Positions 35,386 through 45,680 of a stretch of 64,000 bases of DNA are shown here, one piece after another. Position numbers and translations under genes: made by a program. The notes below the pieces were generated by a model. The model was given only the letters and a program-made list of their open reading frames with translations, searched no databases and had not been told where the DNA came from. The number at the start of each line of letters is the position of its first letter. The first letter of the stretch is position 1. Source of the DNA: Ophioderma brevispina (lineage: Eukaryota; Echinodermata; Ophiuroidea; Amphilepidida; Ophiodermatidae); assembly GCA_023653785.1 (NCBI GenBank), contig JAMKCH010002982.1, positions 22,693-86,692 on the forward strand, read 5' to 3'.

Positions 35386-36369
35386 TTAAAAACACTATCA
35401 GTGATCCACCATAAATAGTCAAAATAGAAACTTGCAGGAATAGCTTGAAAGCGAAGGATAAGTCTGTAAATAAGTTATTTTTTCCGACTGATAAACTGAT
35501 AGAAAGCTAAAGCCCCAGTCACACTGGGAGATACGACAGGTTACAACTAGATGCGACTAGTTGCGATTGGCAAACGCAAGCAGTCTTCGGCAATCTTAAA
35601 AAAGGTGTGCCACTGATCGGCGACGATCGTGGGCTGTGGCAGGTAGTCGCACATGTCCCTCCTGTCGCAGAGAGGTTTTCGGTCATGTTCAAAAACCTTT
35701 CTGCGATTGAACCAAGGTTTGACCTTCGCATACAATCGCCTACAATCGCATTTGGTCGTGCGATGTTGGCACGTCAAGTCGTATGTAGTCGCCGACTATC
35801 GTACGATTGGTCATTGTTTTAGAGTGGTGCGATTAATAGCACGATTGGTGGAAGACTATGTACGACTATCCTGCGAGTGTCTGCGATTAATCGCACGTAT
35901 ATAGACCAATCGCGCGCTATGTGAGGACCGTTGTGCCACCAACGTGTCACCACCAAGGACTGTTGTGCCACTGTTGATCCCACCACCAATCGTGCCATTT
36001 ATCGTAGATGATCGTAGATGAATTTTATAGTGTGACTGCTACACACGATTGACACCAAATCTTACGATGGCCTGGACGCTCGCACGATTTCTCAATCGCG
36101 GGCAATCCCAGGCAATCGCCTCTCCAGTGTGACTGGGGCTTAAATAAAACAGCAGTATTCAAAGATACAAATCCCCATTCAATTAGGTATTGTAGTAAGT
36201 TTCCGTATGGACAGTAATGACTCAAATATCTGATTTTGTCCTAATTAGGCTCCATTTGGTCCTATCACTTGTAGGATATGTTAGGATCCCTATACTTGTT
36301 ACAAACATGCAAAAATCTGATTTATTTTTTTGATTTTCTGATTTAGCAAATCACTGATAGTGCCTTTAA
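35386..36369 (-). mobile_element. MITE family C, copy 2, interrupted
   Basis: Reverse-complement match to 6322-6681. The left part is 35386-35510 (TTAAAAACACTATCAGTGAT ... ctgatagaaagctaaa). The right part is 36141-36369 (taaaacagcagtattcaaag ... atcactgatagtgcctttaa). TTAA flanks both outer ends. When the 630-bp insert is removed, the two parts join to give the same sequence order as the uninterrupted copy. Confidence 0.75.
35511..36140. mobile_element. Non-autonomous TIR transposon inserted into MITE C, 630 bp
   Basis: Perfect ends AGCCCCAGTCACACTGG and CCAGTGTGACTGGGGCT. TAA flanks both sides (35508-35510 and 36141-36143), the likely 3-bp target duplication, judged against the uninterrupted MITE at 6322-6681. 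The interior is full of short related motifs on both strands (gcgattg, cgatcg, cgtacgat, tcgcacg), reminiscent of the subterminal repeats bound by a transposase. Short frames are open on both strands but unrecognised. Confidence 0.8.
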
Positions 36370-36570
36370 CCCTCTGAGGTCGTCCAGCCCATTTTATTGG
36401 TTACATATTGTGTTATATGGTATCAGAGACATGGTAAGAAAAGCTTAAAATGTGTGTACAGATATATAAAAGGTCTATTTTGATTGGTTACTCAGAGGTT
36501 ATATCATGTTATATCAAGTAATGAGCCAATCAGAGATACTGTAAGAAAGGTGGTAGACCTCAGGGGGTTA
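36367..36570. mobile_element. MITE family D, copy 1
   Basis: Ends TAACCCTCTGAGGTC and GACCTCAGGGGGTTA are inverted repeats; gattggttactcagaggtt pairs in part with ttattggttacat near the left. A second copy is at 42031-42200. It abuts the right end of MITE C and shares its TTAA. Confidence 0.65.
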
Positions 36571-36872
36571 CACATATCTCTCTGGAGAATAAACAATAGC
36601 TGGTGATCTTACCATGCAAATCATGACCTTTGCAGGCCTATATGGTAAAAGATCTATCACCCCTGAATGTTACTAGTTCTTGCATTCCGTTACTTAAATA
36701 AGTTGTCAAACTTGTGTCGCTACTGCTTACAATTCTTCAAAAAATATAAAAAACAATTTGCATAGGATCTCTATCAAAACTAAATTATAACAGCTAATTG
36801 GTAGAAATATTGATAGCTAACATTTCTGAATAACGTAGCGGCCGAGCTTTGAAAGTGCTCTAGTTTTCAATT

Positions 36873-39800
36873 ACCCCTCCCCTCGGTACACAAAATACAA
36901 CACACCTATTGACGATTTAAATATATGATGATTTAGAAAATGATGGTTGTGGTTGAAAAGAGTTCGGTGGCAGGGATGATTTCTAGGCCGGAAAAATGCA
37001 TTTTGGCTGCCAAATTAGCGGAAATTATTTTTTTAAACTTTTTTTAAAGTAAAAAAAACATTACAAATTTAGTTTATGGTATCTTTTTTGTTATTGATAT
37101 AGGTTTTATACATTGCATAAAAGGGTTCAGGTAATACTGGTTGTGGTGCCATGTGATAAAAAGGTGTTTTTTAGGAAAAAAATGGAAATTTTGGGTATAT
37201 AAAACAGAATCTAAAAATATAAATGTCAGAGATTGATAGTATTGCACATGGATAAAATTTGTTTTGTAATGAAATTAATAACTCTGATTTTTTAATAGTT
37301 GGGCCTGTAAGGGGGGGTTCCAGTGCACCCCCACAGTACTTCACCCAAACCAACTTTTTTAATGCCTTTTGGGGTCCTTAAACAACATTTCAGATGTTAA
37401 CAGTGAAAAAAACAAAGTGAGTGACTCTGAGATCTCCACGATGGCCGCAATATGGCTGCCCAAATGTGTCAATCTTTAAACATGTCATATATCGGCCTAA
37501 AATTGGATTAAAGCAAAAACGAAATCATTAAATATATGTTTTAGTTGCAATCATTTGTGCAATATTTCAGGGCTATACTATACATTCTAATTCAAGATTG
37601 CGTCCACTATGGCAGGTCATCTCATCTCAAAATGAAAAATTGATGAAAAAATTCCAACAATTTTCCAAAATACTTATTAAATATAGCAAGGAGGAGGAAA
37701 CCACAAAAATGTTGTGTTAGGCAATCAACCCCCTGCTCTGGCTATTGCGCAATGTTATTTAATTCGAATTCAATATGGCGGCCATAAATCGTCCAAAATG
37801 GCCGACAAAAATTGGAAAATTGTAAATACAAATATAGTTTGCAGGACAAATAATGATTAATATGGTAAAGAACCCACAAGAAAATGATCATGGGCCATTG
37901 TGAAGTTTATGGCAAGCATATTTGTAATAGCTTATGCTTTAAATCCAAGGATTGGCGCCAAGTAGCCGCACTTCAGTGCTCTTTTAAATCTATGAATTAC
38001 CATATATTTGTAATATATTTAGTCATACAATGTCAAAAATAGGAATAAACAGGAGTAGAGTATAGCTAGAGTATATGGCTTTGACCATTGGATACTCATA
38101 TCTGGAATTTCTGTTTTGCTAACATGACATCATAAAAATTTTAAAGATGGAGCCAATATGAGACCCTCTTCAAGAGCCTGTACAATCCTACAAATTGGCA
38201 GGTTATTTATAAGTTATACCATTCCAAAATGTGTGGTAAAGTGTCATCAAAAGTAAAGAAATATTTTCTTGAACATTAGGAGATTTATTATCGTTTTTTG
38301 TTTAAACATGCAATAAAATTCAAGATGGGAGCCATATAGTTACATACAAAATGTACCAATGGAATATATTTGAAATGTAAAAAACTTTAGTGGTATAATC
38401 CAAATGACGATAAAAAGTTTAAATTACGTATGGGCTAATTATGTCTTTGACTACAAAAATATACCTTTTCTTAAGATATCAGCTGCATTCAGTATTTAAG
38501 CAATTTATTAAATTAAAATAAATACATATTTCATAATTTAGTTTGTTCCTTTATTTGCATGTTGTATGTTGGAATGAATCTCTTACTATATTGCAGATCT
38601 ATGGACAATTTAAATGGTTTTACTATGAGTTTTTTAGTCGGAGATTATGCCAAACATTTTTTTCCGACTTTTATATGATGATAAAATTTTATAATTACAA
38701 ATATATGGGAATTTGTAGGTTTTAAGTAACTTTGAAGGCAGCCTTTTGGTGGCATCTTGAATTTTCAGTTGAAAACAAAAACAAATAAGAAACAATTGAG
38801 TTTGTAATGGTCAAATGCATATGTCTGTTTATACTTATATACACTTTCATCATAATTTGGAATGGATATGCAAATATTTATACAAAATTATGAATTTTTA
38901 TTATGATTATTTGCAGATTTTTTAAAGGTATTGGACGCAGGCAACATTGCGCTCCTTTCATTTTTTTAGCATGTTAACAAATAAAATGGCGGATAGGAGT
39001 TTATAATGATCAGAATAAGATGTATCATTCTTCAACGGCACTTCTATCTTACTTGTTGGGATGAATATAAAATAAATATTGTTACAACTTTTAGGACAGT
39101 TTGTAGTTTTAAAGATCATTGAAGGTGTCCATATTGGCTGTAATGTGAATTTTAACATGTTAACAAAACCTTGAATTCATCATGAGTTTCTAATGTTCAA
39201 AGAACATATCTCCTACTTTTAATCATCATTTTGGATAATATAAACTCAAATTATGATACAAAATACATGACAATTGTAGATTAGATTTGAAAGGTTTGAA
39301 TGCAGCTATTGGCCATCATCTTGAATTCTATGTAAGTTTTACTAACAAACCAAAAATGTCAGATATGAATTCCTAATGTTGAAAAGAACATATTACACTT
39401 TACTTTGATGACACTTACCAAATACATTTTGGAAATGATATACCTTGATACATGACGATATGCTTAATTTGTAGGAGTATAAAGCTCTTTGAAAGAGGTC
39501 ACATTGTCGCCATACTTTAACTTTTATGCGTGTTACAATACCAGACATGAGGAAATATGGTCAAAGTCATTTAATCATAACTTTAATCTTACCCCCTTTT
39601 ATTCATAATGTGACATTATTGACTACTAAATTTATAGGACAGATATTCGGCAAGTAACTAATTTAAAAGAGCATTCAAAGGCGGCCATATTGGCGGGCAT
39701 ATTGGATTTGAAGCAAGATGATATTACAAAATGTTGTAAACTTCACAATGGCCCCCTGATGAGTATTTGTGGTTTCTTTACCATATTAACACTATTTCTG

Positions 39801-40489
39801 GCAAAACCATGATTTATTTACAATTTTTCCCATTTTTAAAAAAAAAAAAAAAATCTTGGACGCCATCTTGGATTTGAATTAAGATAACGTTGCTAGTATG
39901 CATAGCTGGGTTTTTGATTATTCTAACACATATTTGGGTTTCTTTGTTTTATATTTATGATTATTTTGGACAGACACAATATATGAACTTTTTCCATTAA
40001 TTTTTCAATTTTGGCGCCTATATTGGATGCCTATGAATTTGATGTGTAGTAGTACACTGAAATTGCCACATATGAATTGGCAAGCTTAAAAAAGCATATA
40101 TTTAATGATTTCATATATGCTTTTATCCAATTGTTAGGCCGAATAGACATTTTTAAAAATTTGGACCATTTTTGGCAAGGCCATATTGGCGGCCATCTGG
40201 GATATCTCAAAGAGTACTCACTTTTTTTCAATGTTAAATCTGAATATGTGTTTGAGGACCCCAAAAGGCACATCCAAAAAAGTTGGTGGTTTTAAGTACT
40301 GTGGGGGGTGCAAGGGGGAACCCCCCTTACATGCCCAAACTAAAGTTTTTAGCTCAAAAAAACATGATTATTTGACCCAAAAAACACCCCGCCACAAAGT
40401 TTTTTGACCCACAAATCATCTTTTTAAAATATTTATATAACTCCTTTCCGATAGAAGTGGTTGCGTTGTTGTACCGAGGGGAGGGGGGT
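36873..40489. mobile_element. Giant foldback element: 3.6 kb imperfect inverted repeat
   Basis: Nearly the whole element folds into two arms of about 1.7 kb. Outer ends are acccctcccctcggtaca and tgtaccgaggggaggggggt (reverse complements). Further pairs, left with right arm, are ccccacagtact (37329) with agtactgtgggg (40295), ccttttggggtcc (37365) with ggaccccaaaagg (40257), tggccgcaatatgg (37442) with ccatattggcggcca (40181), aaatcattaaatatatg (37523) with tttaatgatttcatatatgc (40098), gggccattgtgaagttta (37891) with aacttcacaatggccccc (39740), tgctcttttaaat (37977) with atttaaaagagca (39659), and gtgtcatcaaaagtaaag (38240) with actttactttgatgacac (39397). The motif ggcggccatattgg recurs throughout. 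No transposase frame. Arms are diverged, so it is old. Confidence 0.8.
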
Positions 40490-41470
40490 CGACAAATTGC
40501 AGTCCAAACTGCTCACCAATAGCCGGGATCCGTGTTTTGGTATTTTTTTCTGCGACACTGCTAGTCGAAAGTAGTCTTGAGGCTACGACAGGAATTCCAG
40601 GGTTACAATGTTTTTGACAAGGGAGGACTTGTCAACCGGGGATGTATCCATAAAGGATCTGAGATGTAGCTTCGACATTACCACATACACCTGTTTTTTT
40701 ACGAGGGGTGGCTCTATGCAGCACATTCCATGGTACACCTGTTTTGACACGGGGTTGCCTCCATAAAGGCTTAGTAGACATTCCTGGTACACTGTTTGAC
40801 AAGGTTCATGTTGTCGGGGAGATAGTGGAAAATCGGATTTGGGCCTATATAAATATTGTTGTGAATGAATGAAAATTTGAATTAATATTAAATGTTTACT
40901 TTTTGATATTTACTCATGTTGCATAGTCTAAATGTGCCACACAATATTGGTGGGCATTGAAGTTAGTGTTAATAAGCTTGGGTGTGGCTGAGAACACGCC
41001 ATTGTTGTGAACTGACCTATGCTTCCTGTGAAAGGCTTTAATAGGGTAGGCCTTACTAAAGGCACATGTGCTAGCCATGTGTGTTGGTATTATGCATGCA
41101 GTGCAAAAGCTAGTCTCTGATTGGTCAATATAAAAGCTTGTATTTTGTGTACAGAATTTAAAGGCAGTCTTTGTCTGGAAGTCGAGGAGAGTGGTTGTAA
41201 AGAGAAATTGCAGGCATGAATATATGTGAAATAAAGGAGAAGAATTGTAAAAGAAGTGTTCGGCTGTTTAATTTACAAGGACTCTAATGCGACGGACAAG
41301 ACTCCGCACATGTAATTGTGTGTACGGTTTCTTCAATATACCTAAGTGCGGTAAATTGTGGTTCTCCGGCCGTTGAGATAACGGGAAAAAAACATCACAC
41401 AAGGGGTGACTTGTCAACATGGATGCCTCCATAAAGGCTCTATGCAGCTAATCTAAATCAAGCAATTTAG
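40490..41470. other. No gene; weak direct repeats
   Basis: Loose direct repeats of acttgtcaac followed by ggatg and ctccataaaggct occur at about 40627, 40750 and 41410. Otherwise unremarkable. Confidence 0.35.
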
Positions 41471-41655
41471 AGAATAAAGGTATAGATTTTGGGAACCGGT
41501 ACTCTCTTTACGACGAATTGAACCCAAGGCGATACCATTATTTTAAGTGGAAGAACGAGGCCGGAGGCCGAGTTCTTCCACGCAAAAATAATGGTGTCGC
41601 CGGGTTCAATTCGTCGTAAAGAGAGTACCGGTTCCCAAAATCATACCTTTATTCT
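41471..41655. mobile_element. Near-perfect 185-bp palindrome
   Basis: Left arm agaataaaggtat, gattttgggaaccggtactc, tctttacgacgaattgaacc is mirrored by ggttcaattcgtcgtaaaga, gagtaccggttcccaaaatc, atacctttattct. Only a few differences separate the arms, plus the tip gaggccggaggccgag. It is by far the best preserved inverted repeat in the window, so the most recent or the one kept by gene conversion. No ORF. Confidence 0.85.
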
Positions 41656-41967
41656 CATTCTTAAACATCTTTATCATTTAAGGTCATCTTTAACCCAATT
41701 TCGCGATGGTTTACGGCTTAAATACAACAAGAAAGGACTGTCACCACCCAGTGACAACAATCGAACAACCCGTTGAACGTAACGATCATACGCAACGAGA
41801 CGCAACGTAGGCAGGCGCGCGAAAGTAGCAAAACGCGGTATGACGCGAGCGCTTCAACCTAAAAATAACTTCAATACGCAGCGCGTACTACCTGGGTTCA
41901 TTTAAACGAATTAAACCCGGGCATCAACCAATGAAATTGCTTACATTTTCACAGATGTTTAAGAATG
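41656..41967. mobile_element. TIR element abutting the palindrome, 312 bp
   Basis: Perfect 15-bp terminal inverted repeats: CATTCTTAAACATCT at the left and AGATGTTTAAGAATG at the right. The interior is GC- and CpG-rich (gcgcgcgaaag, acgcgagcgc) compared with its surroundings. Target duplication not clear. It begins at the base after the palindrome ends. Confidence 0.6.
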
Positions 41968-42030
41968 TTTTATTAATTCAAACAGATGTGGCTTATAACA
42001 TATAAACAACAACAATGTGGCCCTTTCCTC

Positions 42031-42200
42031 TAACCCAATGGGCCCTACCCTGATTTCACTGGCTATCATATGGTTATGCAAGTAGCCAATTACAGACATT
42101 GTAAGCTTGAAGTTTTACACAGGTATAGAAAGTCTATTTTGTTTGGTTACTCAATCAGGTTTATTGTGTAAAGAGCTGAGAAAGGTGGTAGTCCCCTACG
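42031..42200. mobile_element. MITE family D, copy 2, beside the carrier exon
   Basis: Shares taaccc, gggcc, a taagcttgaagtt-like block, acacaggtatag, aaagtctattttg and ttggttactca with 36367-36570, and has gaaaggtggtag before the right end. It ends about 43 bp beyond the donor of the carrier exon at 42244-42473. Confidence 0.6.
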
Positions 42201-42243
42201 ACTATGCAAAAACAGCCATTTACACAACTTAATCAGTACTCAC

Positions 42244-42473
42244 CAAAGCATTCAGATGGGCGAAAAGTGGAAAGTAAATCGCCGAGAAGGGCACGTCTCG
42301 AGCGCACGTCGCAAAGAATCCCCTGTACACGCCTCTGATACCCTCAGTCTTGATCAGGTCCCTGGCGATTGAAAGAGCCGATGGTTTGAGCTCCCCTGCA
42401 GCTGCTGCTTCTGCAGTACCTGTAGCGAAGCCTCTTACGCCAGGCGGTTTCCTCGGATGGTGGTGGGCATGCT
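42244..42473 (-). CDS. SLC25A22: Mitochondrial glutamate carrier, internal exon
   Basis: The minus strand encodes an alanine- and histidine-rich linker (H-A-H-H-H-P-R-K ... G-E-L-K-P-S-A-L-S) then ARDLIKTEGIRGVYRG, with E-G-I-R-G-V-Y-R-G matching the carrier matrix motif, and RDVPFSAIYFPLFAHLN, the fourth transmembrane helix typical of glutamate carriers. The donor is TTTG|GTGAGT (exon ends 42244, phase 0). The acceptor TGTGCCAG|AGCATG at 42473 gives phase 1, matching the phase of the exon at 58669-58781; its pyrimidine tract is poor, so the 5' edge is less certain than the 3' edge. The exon is 230 nt and intact. It forms most of the second carrier repeat. Confidence 0.88.
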
Positions 42474-43290
42474 CTGGCACATGTTCTACCTTGTGTGCTA
42501 TTGTCCGGATGGTGTCGCGTGTCATGCACGTAGAATTCAACAGGCATTGAGAGCAGGGCAGTCATGAAAGAAGAAAAGATGTTCAGGTATTGATTAGCCA
42601 ACAGAAGTAAAGACGATAAAGCAGTTGCAAAAATCTGAATTCTGCTGTGGATGAACAACTGATTGTCTTAGAGCTATCTGATGGTACAGGAAAATGATTA
42701 TCATTGTGCACGAGAGGGATTCAAATAATAATCATGCATTGAAGTGCATTTTATCATGCAAACAAAGAAGAGTTGAAAATATTTAAGTGAAAAATCAAAG
42801 TAGGAAATTTAAAGATGCATGCTGACAATGAACAATTAAATATACAATTTGGGAGAATAAAGTCAATTATTTTGCAAGTTATACTTGCAAAACAGAGGCA
42901 ATGTTCTAAAACAGGTCAGCAAACTAGGTCTCTTCCTATCAGGCGAGACAAAAAGGTGGCAGACAGAATGTGCTTTTTCTAAAGTGGATTGACCAATTTG
43001 TGGATCTATTTGAGAATATTGCCAAAGCAGTCAAGTGCAGAACTGTGAACTGCAAAACATGAAAGGCAAAGCCAAATAAGCAGCATTTGTCAGAGGGATG
43101 GAGAACACAATCAACTAACTTCCAAATATTGTTGGTTAAGCAGTCCTGTTGGAAAAAAAAATGTCACCAAATTTACCATTTCTCATAAGAGCTCTTGACT
43201 AATTTTTGTTTTGTCAGGGTTGCATCGCTTCCACTCATATTGTCCTACATAGGAATAATCAATCCTACTTTAAAATAGAATTTGAATAGA
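42474..43290 (-). other. Carrier intron sequence
   Basis: A pyrimidine-rich tract at about 42560-42590 (minus strand) could serve the exon acceptor. No other feature. Confidence 0.4.
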
Positions 43291-43556
43291 GAACTACAAT
43301 CTTGGAAATATTGTTGGAACACTTTGAACAATTTCCAGCAAATGTTCCCCCGTCAAATGTTGATTGAGATAAGGTCAACAGCGGTCTCAGGCTTACGATT
43401 CCCTCAACACTGATTGACAGAGGTTGGGGATCAAAGGTAGGCTGAAGGGGAAGGTTGGGGCTTTCAATTGAGAGAGAATAGGGCAGCAGGGCCTGGGTGA
43501 GCAATGTAGGAAATGGTGGCATGTGTTCCAACTATCTTTTTCCAAGATTGTAGCTT
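43291..43556. mobile_element. TIR element, 266 bp
   Basis: Ends gaactacaatcttggaaata and, reverse complemented from the right, gaagctacaatcttggaaaa; both continue to gttggaacac. The minus strand is open for 88 codons with a proline- and leucine-rich reading that I do not recognise; the frame runs through the TIR and is probably chance. Confidence 0.65.
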
Positions 43557-43998
43557 CGACTGACATTTAAGTTAGGAGAATACACTGCATGTTATGGCTC
43601 AATATGAATTAGTCAATAAAATTACTATAGGAAGAATCACTCTCCTCAAGTTCAATAAAGTTCATAGCCTATATTCATCCTAACTTCATGTGTAACTTAG
43701 GAGGTTTTTATTGCCAAAAATGTAGGATGATTATTAAAATTTTATGACTAAGAGTTTGTAGATCTACAAGTAGGCTGTTTTTTTTATACCAAAATCATTG
43801 TTAGCGAGAACCGTGGTGTTGTTTAAAATGCATTTAACATGTTATCTCATCATTAAAACTGAAAAGTTTAAGAGGGTTTTTACTGGTTTTTAATTTGATC
43901 CAGCATAATGTAACATAGCCTTTTTCTACTTTATATTGAGACCCCATTTATTGAAAGACACATGCTTCAAGTTTACATTCATCCACTACAGTGGTTAA

Positions 43999-44721
43999 GG
44001 TGGATGCTGCACGATCGTGTGCACAGCCGTCTACGGTCAGTACGCGCAGGACTCTCCAAGAAGATTTGGAGCCCAAGCAACACAACCAGTCCCTTTTTTC
44101 CCAACACGAGGCGAGTTTTCTGCGAATATGCAACGCAGCAAATAAAATTATATTGCGTAATTTCATGTGCGCAAAATTTAAAAACAAAAGGTGCCTTGCG
44201 CTATTCTTCCATCGCCTCTCTCAATCAAGCGTGGAGGAACCAGCGATATATGCATTCTGGATACGCTCCTCTTCGCTACCGATATACGCTTGCGGAACTC
44301 TCGGTGATGCGTGAGGCGTAAAGTCAAATTACGCGTTCGCAGAAACAATACAAACGAAAATACAGTTTTGCACTTTTTTTGCCACATTTAGGGAATAACG
44401 AAAAAAGTAAGTCTGTGACCCCCCAATTTTTATTTTATTTTTGTGACGTATATGGTTGGGACCCTGACATAATTAAAAATTAGAAAAATTCCTGGAAGCG
44501 TTTTCTTGCTGTGATTGATATTTACACCATTTTATCACATTTCCCATAGAACTGTGTACAAATTTTGCCAAAAAAATGCGTTTTTTATAAAGTAAATATC
44601 TCGAGAACGAAGCCTGTAACCCCATATTTTTATTTTAGATTTTGAATCAGCACCAATGAAAAGACCATATATTAAATTTTGAAGAAAATTCCAGGATGAA
44701 TTCGATCGTGCAGCATCCACC
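43999..44721. mobile_element. TTAA-flanked non-autonomous transposon, 723 bp
   Basis: Terminal inverted repeats GGTGGATGCTGCACGATCG and CGATCGTGCAGCATCCACC are perfect over 19 bp and flanked on both sides by TTAA (43995-43998 and 44722-44725). TTAA target duplication is the hallmark of piggyBac- and Kolobok-type transposases. Open frames of 119 and 107 codons overlap within its left half but are not recognised and lack transposase motifs. Confidence 0.8.
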
Positions 44722-45230
44722 TTAAGTAACTCCCTACTTACTAGCTCATACACATTTTGGAATGCATTCTTTGCCATAGGTTTGTGTGCGAATTATTTTG
44801 ATTATAGTTCAAGCATGTTTCGGTCCGGGGTTTCGGTTGATTTGGTAATGACAGAATTTGATTAACACTTCACCCGCAAATTGAAGTTGTATGATAACTT
44901 GTTCGTGTAAATGGGCCAGTGAGGGTGCATTGAAAATACTGCAAATGTGAATATGATGGAGTGTATGACTGCATATTTATTGTGACATGCGAAATGTTTC
45001 GTAACATTCAAAACCTACAAGAAAATAAATAGTGCCTTGTGAACATGCTGGGATAAAATAACTGGAATTTACTCTTATCATTTTAAAACAAATTTTTAAT
45101 TCTTTTCAATTGTGAAAAACCCCTTCCCAGATGAGCATAAATGTGTTCCCCAGGAGTGAGAATGTGTGTTTTCTGCTAATGCACTTAATATGGGGGATAC
45201 TATACCTTTTGGAGACATAGGTCACTTTGT
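44722..45230. other. No feature seen
   Basis: Intron sequence without recognised features. Confidence 0.4.
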
Positions 45231-45680
45231 CTATGACCCTTTAACCAAAGGTCATAAAGAGGTCATTCCTGAATGTTTACGGTAGACGTTTCATATAAAA
45301 GTCCCATGGATGCAAATGAGGTATTACAATTGATTCCGTCATGCGCTGTATGACGTTGTGCAGTAGCGCTTGACGGAATGAAGGCAGTACTTCATTTGCA
45401 TCCATGGGACTTCTATATGAAACGCCTACTACCATGTTTACTACAAAACAAACCTTGACTTGAGCATGTTTGAAATTTGACCCTTTACACCTTTAACCAA
45501 AGGTCATAGAAAAAGGGCACATTTGACTTTATTAAATATTTACTGAGACAAACATTTGAACTACTAAAGCATGTTTCAAATTTGACCAATTGTTTACCTT
45601 TGACCCAAAGGTCACACATCCCAGGGAACAAGAGTGAAATTTTGGTTACAGTGGACACTTCACATGAGACACCCAACCAT
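45231..45680 (+). repeat. Degenerate tandem repeat with aaccaaaggtcata motif, split by MITE E
   Basis: Loose repeats: gaccctttaaccaaaggtca (45236), accctttacac then tttaaccaaaggtcatag (45480-45510), and acctttgacccaaaggtcac (45596-45615), each followed by text near tttac. MITE E lies between the first and second units. Confidence 0.45.
45282..45429. mobile_element. MITE family E, copy 2, with octamer motifs
   Basis: Almost identical to 19767-19920 (gtcccatggatgcaaatgag, gtattacaattgattccgtc, tgacgttgtgcagtagcgct). Arms: gtagacgtttcatataaaag with cttctatatgaaacgcctac. ATGCAAAT is at 45310-45317 and inverted at 45394-45401. The high identity between copies suggests recent mobility. Confidence 0.85.

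Larger units (their letters stand above)
35205..36800. repeat. Old dispersed repeat hosting a nest of insertions (copy 1)
   Basis: The two outer parts, 35205-35385 and 36575-36800, match consecutive parts of 60830-61220. Shared blocks are acacagctgtttg, acaaaactacaaa-like text, gcaggcctatatg or gtaggcctatatg, agttgtcaaa, tgtgtcgc followed by actgctt, and acaatttgcat. Between them sit MITE family C (35386-36369, itself split by another element) and MITE family D (36367-36570), which are absent from the 61 kb copy. Confidence 0.55.

Noticed and set aside
35519..35904. Overlapping 70-83 codon frames on both strands
   Set aside because: They result from short palindromic motifs in the AGCCCC element.
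42350..42550. Plus-strand 66-codon frame opposite the carrier exon
   Set aside because: Shadow of the minus-strand carrier exon.
43962..44321. 119- and 107-codon frames as a transposase
   Set aside because: No catalytic motif, two overlapping frames, and the element is only 723 bp long, too short for a TTAA-type transposase.
45282..45429. MicroRNA precursor, because of the strong hairpin
   Set aside because: A near-identical copy with terminal inverted repeats at 19767-19920 identifies it as a MITE; no evidence of processing.
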